Positions 8,384 to 17,138 of a stretch of DNA of 64,000 bases are shown one piece after another. Numbering within the stretch: the stretch's first letter is position 1; each line of letters begins with the position of its first letter. Under the pieces are notes generated by a model. The model did no database searches. It was not told where the DNA came from and saw only the letters and a list, made by a program, of their open reading frames with translations. The stretch spans positions 124,001-188,000 of the forward strand of contig NZ_RZNC01000001.1 in assembly GCF_004078655.1 (NCBI RefSeq). Reading direction: 5' to 3'. The stretch is from Labedella populi. GTDB lineage: Bacteria > Actinomycetota > Actinomycetes > Actinomycetales > Microbacteriaceae. Position numbers and translations under genes: made by a program.

Positions 8384-9106
8384 TCACGCCGCCCCCGTCA
8401 CCTGCAGGATGATGACAAGGATCGGCAGCGCCAGGTTGTTCACGGAGTGGACGAGGACCGCCGGCCAGATCGATCCGCTCCGACGCATCACCTCCGCGGC
8501 GATGAGGCCGACCACGAACGCGGCCGGCAGGGTCAGGTTGAAGCCGTGGACGAGGGCGAAGATGATCGAGCCACCCACGACGCCGACCCACGGTCCAAGC
8601 CGCAGGAGGGCGTTCGTGATGACCCCGCGGAAGAGGAACTCCTCCCCGATGGGTGTGAGGACGGCAAGGAAGAGGAACGTCAGGATGAGGGGCAAGAGCC
8701 CGCCACCCGCCGCGTCGTAGTAGGAGCCCTGCGGGTCCTCGAGGGGGCCCATCACGGCGAGGACGGCCGTGTTGACGAGACCCTTGAGAACGAAGGCGAC
8801 CACTCCGAAAAGGAGTCCGAGGAGAATCCAGCGTCCCGACGCCTTCCGGATGGCGAACGCATGCAGGGGCAGACGTCGGACGAGGAAGGCGGCACCGAAA
8901 CCAACGAGCCCGGCCACTCCCGACGTCGCCGCCAGGATGAGCCCCCACACGGTCGGATCGGTCGAAAGCGCGTCCTGAACCATGATCAGGAGGAGTGGGA
9001 CGCTTGCGCCCACAACGACGCCCACCAGCAGTTCCGGCCATCCGGGTCGGACCGGCGAAGGGGCCGATCCGGGGGTTTCGAGCGAGTCGTGCATTCGGTC
9101 AGTCAT
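8384..9106 (-). CDS. CPBP family intramembrane metalloprotease
   Basis: Membrane protein of 240 residues with about seven hydrophobic segments. The CPBP (CAAX protease / bacteriocin-processing) signature is complete: EEFLFRG with Glu155-Glu156 and Arg160, FALVHG with His187, and a later VHSVNNLALP segment. Such proteins cleave within the membrane and in bacteria often confer peptide or bacteriocin self-protection; the target here is unknown. It follows the ABC exporter genes in the same direction after 111 bases and may share their MerR-controlled promoter. The ATG has a GAGAGGA ribosome site. Confidence 0.9.
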   Translation of the reverse strand: MTDRMHDSLETPGSAPSPVRPGWPELLVGVVVGASVPLLLIMVQDALSTDPTVWGLILAATSGVAGLVGFGAAFLVRRLPLHAFAIRKASGRWILLGLLFGVVAFVLKGLVNTAVLAVMGPLEDPQGSYYDAAGGGLLPLILTFLFLAVLTPIGEEFLFRGVITNALLRLGPWVGVVGGSIIFALVHGFNLTLPAAFVVGLIAAEVMRRSGSIWPAVLVHSVNNLALPILVIILQVTGAA

Positions 9107-9217
9107 GGGGTCCTCTCAGCGGTGGGTCGTTCGTGGCCGTCGGAAGGGGGGTGCTCGGCTCTCCTCGACGCAGTCGGGGTCACCTGGACAGCGCGGGACG
9201 GCCTATCGGGTACACGT

Positions 9218-10120
9218 TCACGCGTCGCGACGCTTCAGGAGCACGACCGCCGCGGCGAATAACACCACCACCCAGACGACGAGTCCGAGCGCCCCTTGCC
9301 ACGGTTCGAGCACCAACAGCCCCTCCAGGCGTACCGGGGGTTCACCCGGCGCGGCGAAGTCGGGGTAACCCGGGTGAGCGGTGAGGGCGCGACCCAGATT
9401 GATCGGGAACAGCAGAGAGACGTTCCGCAGGACGAGCTGTGGCCCGACACCGGACACGAGGCCGAGGGCGATCGGCGCGACGAGTACGAGACCGAGTGCC
9501 AATGCGATGCCACCGGCGATGTTGCGGAGAATGGCGCCGATACCGAATGCGATGAGACCGACCAGCACGACGTAGACGAGGCTGCCGATCACGGCGCGCC
9601 AGTAGTGCGGGTCGTCGAGGCGGACGTCGATCCCGTTGCCGGCGAGTATGCCGATCGACATCGGGACGGTGATCGCGAGCGACAGGATGCCGACCAGGAA
9701 TGTGACGACGGCGAACACCATGGCCTTGGCAAGGAGAACCGGCACGCGCCGAGGCACGGCTGTGAAGGTGGAGCGGATCATCCCGGTGTTGTATTCGCCG
9801 GCGATCACGAGCACACCCAGCACGCCCACGACGAGCACGTTGATGTCAGCGCCGAGGATCATGGCGTTCACGGCGGCGGCCTGCATCCCCATCTGCGTGG
9901 GCTGCTCATCCCCGAGCCACGCGAAGCTCGTCGAGGACGACATCTGAGTCCCGATGCCGACGGTCATCACGAGCAGGGCAGCGTACATCCACCAGGTCGA
10001 CCCGATGCTTCGGAGTTTGATCCATTCGGAGCGGATCATCCCCCGCAGGCTGAGGCCGTGACGGATCGCAGCGTCCCCTGCCGGGACCACGGTGGACGGT
10101 GTCGGCGTCCCGGCGATCAT
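9218..10120 (-). CDS. ABC-2 type transporter permease
   Basis: Membrane subunit of 300 residues of an ABC-2 exporter. After a polar N-terminus come six hydrophobic stretches in the ABC-2 pattern: IRSEWIKLRSIGSTWWMYAA at the start, a central EYNTGMIRSTFTAVPRR motif typical of ABC-2/NatB-like permeases, and a last helix before LLKRRDA. The ATG overlaps the ATPase stop by 4 bases. Together they would export a lipid, drug or peptide; the substrate cannot be read from the sequence. Confidence 0.92.
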   Translation of the reverse strand: MIAGTPTPSTVVPAGDAAIRHGLSLRGMIRSEWIKLRSIGSTWWMYAALLVMTVGIGTQMSSSTSFAWLGDEQPTQMGMQAAAVNAMILGADINVLVVGVLGVLVIAGEYNTGMIRSTFTAVPRRVPVLLAKAMVFAVVTFLVGILSLAITVPMSIGILAGNGIDVRLDDPHYWRAVIGSLVYVVLVGLIAFGIGAILRNIAGGIALALGLVLVAPIALGLVSGVGPQLVLRNVSLLFPINLGRALTAHPGYPDFAAPGEPPVRLEGLLVLEPWQGALGLVVWVVVLFAAAVVLLKRRDA

Positions 10121-11043
10121 CGAGTCGCCTCCCGTGGTGTTCCGGCCGAGTGGTATTCGACGTCGTCGCGGGTCAGAGCCATGTACGCCTCCTCGAGGGA
10201 CGCGGCGTACGGTGTCAGTTCATAGATCACGGCACCGTTCTGCGCGGCGATCTCCGCGATCCGCCGTGAGTCGAGGCCGTTGACGGAGAGAAGGTCGGGC
10301 TCGGGGAAGGAGATTCCAGCGCCGTGAGCCTCGAGAGCGGTGGCGAGGAGACCGCCGTCGGGTGTGCGCACCGCGACGGTGGTGCCGCCCGCGTCGGCGA
10401 GGATATCGGTGACGGCAGCGTCGGCGATGATGCGGCCGCGGCCGAGTATGACGAGATGATCCGCCGTCTGGGCCATCTCGCTCATGAGGTGCGAGGACAG
10501 GAGGACGGTCCGCCCCTCCGCCGCGAGACCGCGAACGAACTGACGCACCCACACGACGCCGTCGGGATCGAGACCGTTCACCGGCTCATCGAGGATGAGG
10601 GTCGCCGGGTCGCCGAGAAGTGCCGTCGCGAGACCGAGTCGCTGGCCCATGCCGAGCGAGAACCCTCGAACACGTTTGCGCGCGACGGACTCGAGCCCCG
10701 TGAGCCGGATGACCTCGTCGACACGGCGAGCGCCGATGCGGTGAGTCGCGGCCACAGCGAGGAGATGGTTCCGAGCACTGCGACCACCGCTCACGGCGGT
10801 GGCGTCGAGGAGCGCACCGACCTCGTGGATCGGCGCCGTGTGCTCCGCGTACGGGCGTCCGTTCACGGTGATGGACCCGGAGGACGGCCGATCGAGACCC
10901 ACGATCATGCGCATCGTCGTCGACTTGCCGGCGCCGTTCGGACCGAGAAAACCGGTCACCCTGCCGGGCCGTGCCGAGAAAGTGATGCCATCGACGGCGG
11001 TTGTGGTGCTGAAGCGTTTGGTGAGTGACTGGGCTTCGATCAT
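10117..11043 (-). CDS. ABC transporter ATP-binding protein
   Basis: Cytoplasmic ATPase of about 308 residues partnering the overlapping permease. It has Walker A GPNGAGKSTT, signature FSLGMGQRLGLA, Walker B LILDEPVNGLDPDG and switch SSHLMSEM, matching the NatA/CcmA-like drug and bacitracin exporter group, plus a C-terminal domain of about 90 residues. The ATG at 11043 is preferred to the one at 11058 because GGAG lies nine bases before it. The 19-bp-spaced promoter at 11126-11156 drives it, so the exporter is probably switched on by the MerR-type regulator at 5414-6214. Confidence 0.92.
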   Translation of the reverse strand: MIEAQSLTKRFSTTTAVDGITFSARPGRVTGFLGPNGAGKSTTMRMIVGLDRPSSGSITVNGRPYAEHTAPIHEVGALLDATAVSGGRSARNHLLAVAATHRIGARRVDEVIRLTGLESVARKRVRGFSLGMGQRLGLATALLGDPATLILDEPVNGLDPDGVVWVRQFVRGLAAEGRTVLLSSHLMSEMAQTADHLVILGRGRIIADAAVTDILADAGGTTVAVRTPDGGLLATALEAHGAGISFPEPDLLSVNGLDSRRIAEIAAQNGAVIYELTPYAASLEEAYMALTRDDVEYHSAGTPREATR

Positions 11044-11125
11044 CGAAGAGGACTCCATCTCGTCGGCGGTGGCCGCGCCGAGTGAGGACGTTCACCGGCC
11101 GCGATCATTCAGTGTTCGTACGAGC

Positions 11126-11156
11126 AGTCCACACGGTGTTCCCGCAACAGGGTCAA
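11126..11156 (-). promoter_or_regulatory. MerR-type promoter/operator of the ABC exporter
   Basis: Minus strand: -35 TTGACC (11156-11151), 19-bp spacer CTGTTGCGGGAACACCGTG, -10 TGGACT (11131-11126). The ATPase start lies about 70-85 bases downstream. The spacer dyad is near-identical to the sites at 6268, 6399 and 11630. Confidence 0.68.
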
Positions 11157-11185
11157 GTCGGGCCGGTCGGATCCTCGTTCTGGCC

Positions 11186-11527
11186 CTACTCGCCGTCCCC
11201 CGTCGCATCCTCAGCCCCGCGCGGCCGGGACGATCCCGTCGCCACGCGGACAGGGATCCGCCCCGCTCCAGGGATGAACCGCGGATGCCCGCCGGCTCGG
11301 TCGATCGGCGACCCGTGGAGGGGGTGCGCCGCCTGTACCGTGCCGAGCGCCGACATCACCTCGTCCGGCGTCGGCCGCCCGCCGAGTTCCACCGTCAGCG
11401 AGAAGTGCACCGGATTGCGTTCGATGTGGAGATCGCTGATCCTCTCGAAGGTTCCGAGGGGTCGGCCGATACCGCGTACGTGGGCGTCGTGAAGGCGGGG
11501 AGTGTCGTGAGGCCGGGTGTCTGTCAT
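11186..11527 (-). pseudogene. Truncated condensation-domain-like acyltransferase fragment
   Basis: Frame of 113 residues whose first part, RPLGTFERISDLHIERNPVH then FSLTVELGGRPTPDEVMSAL and AAHPLHGSPID, resembles the N-terminal start of condensation-domain / polyketide-associated acyltransferases (normally over 400 residues). The catalytic HHxxxD region is absent and the frame ends in charged nonsense (GSSRPRGAEDATGDGE). It lies between the two MerR-type promoters at 11126 and 11630. I read it as a remnant, though a short expressed protein cannot be excluded. Confidence 0.5.
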
Positions 11528-11629
11528 CGGGGTCTCGCGTGTTCGCGGGCGGGAGCGTGCGCCTCCGTCGAGGCGACGTGCGCCAGTCGATGCAAGACCA
11601 TGCCGTCACGTCACGCTCAAGCCCCACCC

Positions 11630-11660
11630 TTGACCCTGTCGCGAGAACACGGTCTGTACT
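11630..11660 (+). promoter_or_regulatory. MerR-type promoter/operator of the multidrug export gene
   Basis: -35 TTGACC (11630-11635), 19-bp spacer CTGTCGCGAGAACACGGTC, -10 TGTACT (11655-11660), 83 bases before the GTG start at 11743. The downstream leader shares CTCGCGCGGAC with the leader of the esterase promoter at 6399. Confidence 0.7.
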
Positions 11661-11742
11661 TCTTCTCAGACGCTCGCGCGGACCCTTGACGGGTCCTGCC
11701 GCACGTCGAGGATGGGCGTCGGATCCGAAGGAGAGACAGACC

Positions 11743-12453
11743 GTGGACAACCCGTACCAATTGCTGCAGAGCACGATCCACCAGGTGCCCGAGCTCCTGC
11801 AGCCGGCCATCGTCGCCCTCGCCGGAATGGTGCCCTACATCGAGGGCGAGGGCGCGGCAGCCTTCGGTATCCTCGTGGGCATCCACCCGGTCGTCGCCGC
11901 GATGGCGGGGGCCACCGGCAACATCCTCTGCGTCGTCGCCGTGGTCCTCCTCGGTTCGCGGATCCGAGGGGCGTTCGTCTCCCGTCGGGCCGCGCGGGCG
12001 GGAGCCACTGCGCCGCGACCGGCGAGCACGCACACTCCGCTGGTGGAAGATCGTCCCGTCGTCGCCGCACCGCTCGACGAGTCCGCGGCCGCCCCGACCT
12101 CGACCCTCACATCGACCACCGCGATGACGACCACCACCGACCCCAGGAGCCGTCTCGAGAAGACGGTCGGCCCCGGTCGGACCACCGATAAGCCCGCCGA
12201 GAAACAGCGCGAGAAGGCGAGCCGCGGGGCGAAGGGTCGCGCGAAGCTCCGCCGGTGGATGGTGAGGTTCGGCGTTCCGGGCGCCAGCCTCCTCGCGCCG
12301 CTCGCACTGCCGACCATGCTCACGGCCGCTTTCTTCGTGAGCTCCGGTGTGCGCAAGGGGTGGGTCATCCTCTGGCAGGTCGTCGCGATCGTCCTGTGGA
12401 CAACTCTCATCGCCGTCGCCGCCACCGGCGCACTCGCCGCCCTCGGCTGGTGA
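11743..12453 (+). CDS. Small multidrug export family membrane protein
   Basis: Membrane protein of 236 residues of the COG2426-like small multidrug export group. The first helices contain VPYIEGEGAAAFGILVGI and a GATGNILCVVAVVLLGSRI segment; a polar, Thr/Pro-rich loop follows (about 90-150), then a basic amphipathic stretch and two further helices (PGASLLAPLALPTMLTAAFF and a final helix to the end). Start is GTG with a GAAGGAG ribosome site. Like the esterase gene it begins with Met-Asp-Asn-Pro, and it has the same promoter type, so co-regulation by the MerR-like protein is likely. Transport activity is inferred from the family name only. Confidence 0.8.
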   Translation: MDNPYQLLQSTIHQVPELLQPAIVALAGMVPYIEGEGAAAFGILVGIHPVVAAMAGATGNILCVVAVVLLGSRIRGAFVSRRAARAGATAPRPASTHTPLVEDRPVVAAPLDESAAAPTSTLTSTTAMTTTTDPRSRLEKTVGPGRTTDKPAEKQREKASRGAKGRAKLRRWMVRFGVPGASLLAPLALPTMLTAAFFVSSGVRKGWVILWQVVAIVLWTTLIAVAATGALAALGW

Positions 12454-12524
12454 CGACCGCTCCCCTTTCACCCCCGTCAGGTAGAGCATTTGCGCCGTTT
12501 CAAGGCGTTAGATGTACTGACCCG

Positions 12525-12644
12525 GTGCGCAATCGTGTCTTCGGCTTCCTGTTCGGGTACGAAGGCACGTTCACATGCGAATTCCCGGCGGCCACGGACG
12601 CGCCCACGCGCCTCAAACCGCGCCGGCACGAGCGCCACACCTGA
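12525..12644 (+). pseudogene. Duplicated C-terminal fragment of the DUF4166 gene
   Basis: Encodes VRNRVFGFLFGYEGTFTCEF followed by a tail ending LKPRRHERHT and a stop, almost the same as the last 40 residues of the complete DUF4166 gene at 12863-13537 (VRNRVFGFLFGYEGTFTCEF...LKPRRHELRT). No start or upstream homology is present. The 12454-12862 interval contains this remnant and the element at 12485-12512 but no intact gene. Confidence 0.78.
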
Positions 12645-12862
12645 CACGCGGCCGACCCCTGCGACTGGATGACGGCGTGGAGCTTCGACCGGTTGCGCAT
12701 CTGGGCGGAGACGGGTGTGCAGCCGGAGCGCTGACCCGTGTCGTCGGTGCTCGCGTTCTGGCGACCCCGTCGTCCGCGAGCCGCGCGCTGCCGACGCATC
12801 CACCCTGCGCGAGCCGACGCCATGCGCGACAGTCCCGACTCCCTCACTCGCTTGGAGGCGCC

Positions 12863-13537
12863 ATGACGACATCGATGTTCACCGAGGCGATGGGAGCCGA
12901 CTTCGAGCGGCTCCATCCGATGCTGCAGAAGCGCTTCGGCGTCGGGCTCGAGTCGGGGTACGCATGCGTCGGCCGCGGCACGATGACCCGAATCCGGCGC
13001 GGCCCGTGGTGGACGGTACCGTTCCTCCAGATCGGCCGGCTGCGGAACATCCTCGTCGCCGACACCGGGACGGATGTCCCGTTCACGGTCGAGAACTTCC
13101 CCTATCGCGACCCGTACGGCCGCGAGACGATCACGTTCGTCCGGGAGTACCGCGTCCGTCCGAGCCGGGCCGCTCGGTTCGACGCGACGATGGTGCTCGA
13201 TGACGGGCACGTCGTCGACTACCTCGGGACGCACCAGCATCTCGTCGTCGACCTCGATCTCCGGGCCGGATCCGACGGATCGCTCCGCCTCACGTCGGGA
13301 CCACAGCGCTTCTACGAGGGACCGGTCGGGTTCCGCTTCCCGATGTTCGCAAGCGGATACGCGACGCTCGTCGAATCGTACGACGATGAGGCCGAGTGCT
13401 TCCGTGTGCGCCTCGAGGTGCGGAATCGGGTGTTCGGTTTCCTCTTCGGGTACGAAGGCACCTTCACGTGCGAATTCCCGGAGGCGTCGGACGCTCCCGC
13501 GCGCCTCAAGCCGCGCCGCCACGAACTCCGCACCTGA
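12863..13537 (+). CDS. DUF4166 domain-containing protein
   Basis: Soluble protein of 224 residues filling the whole DUF4166 domain. It has the motifs I associate with that domain, such as MLQKRFGVG near the N-terminus, YPFR-like NFPYRDPYGRETITFVREY, and the C-terminal FGYEGTFTCEF. The family often accompanies DoxX or SDR-type proteins; its biochemical role is unknown. The ATG at 12863 has TTGGAGGCG as ribosome site. A fragment of its 3' end is repeated 220 bases upstream, evidence of a local duplication and deletion. Confidence 0.85.
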   Translation: MTTSMFTEAMGADFERLHPMLQKRFGVGLESGYACVGRGTMTRIRRGPWWTVPFLQIGRLRNILVADTGTDVPFTVENFPYRDPYGRETITFVREYRVRPSRAARFDATMVLDDGHVVDYLGTHQHLVVDLDLRAGSDGSLRLTSGPQRFYEGPVGFRFPMFASGYATLVESYDDEAECFRVRLEVRNRVFGFLFGYEGTFTCEFPEASDAPARLKPRRHELRT

Positions 13538-13546
13538 GCGTTCGGT

Positions 13547-13606
13547 CGCTGATCCTGTCGAAGCGGGCCGAGCCTTCGAGCGCAACGCCCTTCGACGAGC
13601 TCAGGG
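13547..13606. repeat. Imperfect palindrome between convergent genes
   Basis: Left arm CGCTGATCCTGTCGAAGC (13547-13564) and right arm GCCCTTCGACGAGCTCAGGG (13587-13606) are imperfectly complementary. The CTTCGACGAGCTCAGGG string resembles a dispersed intergenic palindrome common in Microbacteriaceae-like genomes. It sits between converging genes and may end transcription from both sides. Confidence 0.55.
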
Positions 13607-13611
13607 GCGGG

Positions 13612-14094
13612 CTAGAGATCGACCTTCTCGTTGTCGGCGTCGAGCGACTCACCCGTCACCTTCGACTTCACGAAGCTCATGAGCGACGCGACCTTGCCAC
13701 CGGGGCTGTCCCAGTACTCCGCACTGTCGGCGGAGAACTTGAGCAGCGTCACGTTCGGGTCGGAGGGCCCCTCGGGGAACCACGCCTCGATGGCGCCGTT
13801 CCATAGCTCCTCGAGCTTCGCGTGGTCGTCGACGAGCTCGGCGGTTCCGGACAGCGAGACCCATGAGTCGTTCGAGCTCAGCGAGACGCCGACGCTCGGA
13901 TTGAGGGCGATATGCGTGACGGCCGACGCGTTGCGGCCGATGACGAACCACAGGTCGCCGTCGAACTCGCGCTCCTGAACGGTGAGCGGGTGGGCGACGA
14001 GCTTGCCCATCTCGTCGACCGTCGTGAGCATGGCGAACCGGAAGTCCTTCAGGAGTTCGGCGACCTTCGCGGTGCCGTCGGTGGTGTCGGTCAC
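13612..14094 (-). CDS. Pyridoxamine 5'-phosphate oxidase-like, general stress protein 26 family
   Basis: Flavin/split-barrel protein of 160 residues. Features: KVAELLKDFRFAMLTTVDE at the N-terminus, AHPLTVQEREFDGDLWFVIG, then NPSVGVSLSSNDSWVSLSGT, and an EELWNGAIEAWFPEGPSDPN segment, all typical of the general stress protein 26 group that binds FMN or FAD. The GTG start at 14094 is chosen because GAAAGGATC precedes it; a longer upstream frame is compositionally poor. Single gene; partner and substrate unknown. Confidence 0.87.
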   Translation of the reverse strand: MTDTTDGTAKVAELLKDFRFAMLTTVDEMGKLVAHPLTVQEREFDGDLWFVIGRNASAVTHIALNPSVGVSLSSNDSWVSLSGTAELVDDHAKLEELWNGAIEAWFPEGPSDPNVTLLKFSADSAEYWDSPGGKVASLMSFVKSKVTGESLDADNEKVDL

Positions 14095-14241
14095 GGTGAT
14101 CCTTTCGATGGTGATGCGCGGTGACGGCAGCCTAAGCGCGTCCCCTCCGCCCGGGCCCGGATCGCGGGGGGCATTGATTCCGCGGCCCGAGTCTGCTCTC
14201 GCACGACACAACCACGGCCGCCTCCGCGGGGTCGCCGAGGG

Positions 14242-15120
14242 TCAGCGTTGGAGCAGCTCACGCAGCGCTCGGACGACGACCTCCGGCGATTCCTCGGCCA
14301 TGAAGTGGCCCGCGTCGAGGATGCGGTGGTCGAGGTCGGGGGCCCACGCTCCCCACAGGGCGGCGCCGTCGTATCCGAGCGCACTGCCCCAGTCCTGCTG
14401 GATCACGGTGACAGGCATCCCGAGGGTCCGTCCCGCAGCGCGGTCCTCGGAGTCGTGCCGCACGTCGGTGCCTGCTGAGGCCCGGTAGTCCGCGACGATC
14501 GACCACACCGCAGAGCGGGACGCCCGGAGGTACTCGGATCGGTACTCCGCGGGGATCGCGTCCGGGTTGGACACCCAGCCGTCTATGAAGGACGCGAAGA
14601 ACGTGTCGGCCGTCGCTTCGATCATCGGCTCGGCTACGCCGACGGGCTGCGCCATGAGGTAGAGGTGCCACGCGACCTTCGCGTCCACGCCGTGCAGGAT
14701 ATTCCACATGTCGAGCGTCGGCAGCACGTCGAGCGACAGCAGATGGGTGACGACGCCCGGGTGATCGAGGCCGGCGCGGATCGCGACGAGGGCGCCGCGG
14801 TCGTGCCCGGCCAGGGCGAAGCGGTCGTGCCCGAGCACGTGCGCCACCGCGACGACGTCCGCTGCCATCGTGCGCTTCGAGTACGTGTTCTCGTCGGCCT
14901 CAGCGGGCTTGTCGCTCGCGCCGTAGCCGCGGAGGTCCGGCACGATCACGGTGTGGTCGGCGACGAGGTCGGCGGCGACCTGGCGCCACATGAGGTGGGT
15001 CTGCGGGAAGCCGTGCAGGAGGACGACGGCGGGGCCGGACCCGGCGACCGCGACGGCGAGTTCGACGCCGTCGTCGACCGTGATCCGGCGGGAGTCGAAA
15101 CCGGGGAGGGAGAGGGTCAT
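14242..15120 (-). CDS. Alpha/beta hydrolase (haloacetate dehalogenase / epoxide hydrolase-like)
   Basis: Enzyme of 292 residues. VLLHGFPQTHLMWRQVA gives the HGxP oxyanion motif, DLRGYGASDKP is the usual second signature, and AGHDRGALVAIR carries the nucleophile Asp, which makes this a dehalogenase or epoxide-hydrolase-like member instead of a Ser hydrolase. The C-terminal catalytic His is in ILDAGHFMAEE. The ATG at 15120 has a GAAAGGAA ribosome site. It is divergent from the AfsR/SARP-like regulator at 15210, 89 bases away, which may control it. Substrate unknown. Confidence 0.9.
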   Translation of the reverse strand: MTLSLPGFDSRRITVDDGVELAVAVAGSGPAVVLLHGFPQTHLMWRQVAADLVADHTVIVPDLRGYGASDKPAEADENTYSKRTMAADVVAVAHVLGHDRFALAGHDRGALVAIRAGLDHPGVVTHLLSLDVLPTLDMWNILHGVDAKVAWHLYLMAQPVGVAEPMIEATADTFFASFIDGWVSNPDAIPAEYRSEYLRASRSAVWSIVADYRASAGTDVRHDSEDRAAGRTLGMPVTVIQQDWGSALGYDGAALWGAWAPDLDHRILDAGHFMAEESPEVVVRALRELLQR

Positions 15121-15209
15121 GGGGTTCCTTTCGCTGTGGACGGGACCAGCATCCACCGACCCGATCAGCGCTCGATCAGCGGGTCGGACGTCGCCGCTAC
15201 GGTGAGGAC

Positions 15210-17138
15210 ATGAGCGACATCCGGATCCGAGTGCTCGGCCCCATCACGGCTGAGCGGAACGGTCGCGAGCTGCCGCTGACGAAGCCGCGCACGCGTGAGG
15301 TGCTCGGAATCCTCGTCGCCGCGCGCGGATATGTAGTGCCGACGTCGACTCTCATCGGCGACCTCTGGGAGGACGATCCGCCCCACGGAGCCGCGGGTGC
15401 CGTGCAGACCTTCATCGGCGAGCTCCGTCGCGCCCTCGACCCCGATCGGCCCCGAAACGCGCCATCCGCGGGGGTCGTAACCCTCGGCGGCGGTTACCGA
15501 TTGCGCGTCTCGGAGCCGTTCGTCGACGCGTGGAGCGTGCGCCGGGCCGAGCGCGCAGCCGCTGCGCAGCCGCCCGAACGTGCGGACGTCATCCTCACCG
15601 AGGCGCTCGCGGAGTGGCGGGGCACCGCGTTCGACGAGTTCGCGGAGCGACCGTGGGCGGCAGCCGAACGGACTCAGCTCGCGACACTCCGATCCCGGCT
15701 CGTCCTCCGGCTCGGCGAGGCGCACATCGCCGCCGGGCGTCCGGGCGGCGCCGTCGAACTGCTCGATCCGTTCGTCGTCGAGCAGCCGTGGAACGAGGAG
15801 GCATGGCGGCTGCTCGCCCTCGCTCTGTATCGCGACGGTCGGCGGCACCACGCCGGTGCCGTTCTCGCGCAAGCCCAGCGGCGCCTGACCCTCGGTTTCG
15901 AGGGCGCGGCGAGCGCCGATACGGTGATCCTCGCGGAACGGATGCGCCTGGAGGATCCGGCCCTCGACGCCCCTCCGGGTCTTCGACTCACCGCCGAGGC
16001 CCTCGGTCGGGCGAACTCACGCGCGCAGCTCGAAGCCTCGGCCGCGATGCTCACGAGTCTCGCTCTGTCAGGTGACATCACGGTCGCGCGGGTGCAACGG
16101 CTGGCCGCGATCCGGGCGGCCGAGGAGTTCGGAGATGCGCAGCTCACCGCGCAGGTGATCGGAGGCTTCGAGGCACCGGGGATCTGGACGCGATCGGACG
16201 ACGAGGAGCACGCTGCGGCGATCGTCGCCGCCGCGGCGCGGGCCCTCGCCCGCCTCCCCGCCGAGAGATCACACCGCTTGCGGGCGCGACTACTCGCGAC
16301 GATCGCCATGGAATCGCGCGGAACGGCCGACCGCGTCGCGGAGGTACTGGAGGCGGAGGAACTCGTCGGGATCGGTGCCGACGACGAATTCCTCGACTGC
16401 CTCGTCGCGTGTTCCCGATTCATGCAGATGTTCGTGCGGACCGGCCTCGCCAAGGAGCGGGGGCGGATCGGCTCCAGGATCGAGGGGATCTCGGAGCGCA
16501 CGGAGTGGTCGACGTTCGAGATCACGGGGCTCCTCATCCGGATGCAGGCGCTGTGCGCGCGTGACGACATCGACCGGGCCCGGCGTGACGCCGACCGCAT
16601 CGACGACCTGGCGAGGTCACGGAGTCGAGCCCTCGCGACGGTCTTCACGCGGTGGTTCCGCTGGACGTTCCTCGGCGAGGGGACGCGACCGGAGGCCACG
16701 GGTCAGATGCCCGGCTTCGAGGAGGGGATCGCGGCCCTCGACGACGTGACGCGGGCCCTGCGCTTCGGCGAGCCGCTCCCCGAGGACGGAGACCTCGGCC
16801 CTCACGAGCCGTGGGTGCGCCCACTGCTCCTCGCTCGAGCCGACGCGCACGACGACGCACACGAGGCGCTGCGCACGGCGCCCGACCCACCCAAGGGGCT
16901 GCTCCTCGAGGTCTACTGGTGCCTGCTCGCGGAGGCGGCGATCGAACTCGAGGACACCGCGGCGGTCGAGCGCTGCATCGACGCCCTCCGTCCCGCCCGC
17001 TTCGAGCGTGCCGCCGGCAGCGGCGTCATCGACCTCGGGCCCGTCTCGTCCTACCTCGCGCGGCTCCGCGCGGTTCTCCCACCCGACGCTGCCGTGGAAG
17101 AGGACGAACCGGAATGGCCCGATTCCGAGCCATGGTAG
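15210..17138 (+). CDS. AfsR/SARP-type regulator with BTAD domain
   Basis: Protein of 642 residues. Residues 1-95 form an OmpR-type winged helix (IRVLGPITAERNGRELPL, then LWEDDPPHGAAGAVQTFIGEL), and about 105-250 form the bacterial transcriptional activator domain, with LLDPFVVEQPWNEEAWRLLA. The remaining 390 residues are helical, TPR-like, and rich in Arg and Glu, without a visible NB-ARC P-loop. It probably activates transcription of a nearby target, perhaps the divergent hydrolase. The ligand is unknown. Confidence 0.88.
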   Translation: MSDIRIRVLGPITAERNGRELPLTKPRTREVLGILVAARGYVVPTSTLIGDLWEDDPPHGAAGAVQTFIGELRRALDPDRPRNAPSAGVVTLGGGYRLRVSEPFVDAWSVRRAERAAAAQPPERADVILTEALAEWRGTAFDEFAERPWAAAERTQLATLRSRLVLRLGEAHIAAGRPGGAVELLDPFVVEQPWNEEAWRLLALALYRDGRRHHAGAVLAQAQRRLTLGFEGAASADTVILAERMRLEDPALDAPPGLRLTAEALGRANSRAQLEASAAMLTSLALSGDITVARVQRLAAIRAAEEFGDAQLTAQVIGGFEAPGIWTRSDDEEHAAAIVAAAARALARLPAERSHRLRARLLATIAMESRGTADRVAEVLEAEELVGIGADDEFLDCLVACSRFMQMFVRTGLAKERGRIGSRIEGISERTEWSTFEITGLLIRMQALCARDDIDRARRDADRIDDLARSRSRALATVFTRWFRWTFLGEGTRPEATGQMPGFEEGIAALDDVTRALRFGEPLPEDGDLGPHEPWVRPLLLARADAHDDAHEALRTAPDPPKGLLLEVYWCLLAEAAIELEDTAAVERCIDALRPARFERAAGSGVIDLGPVSSYLARLRAVLPPDAAVEEDEPEWPDSEPW

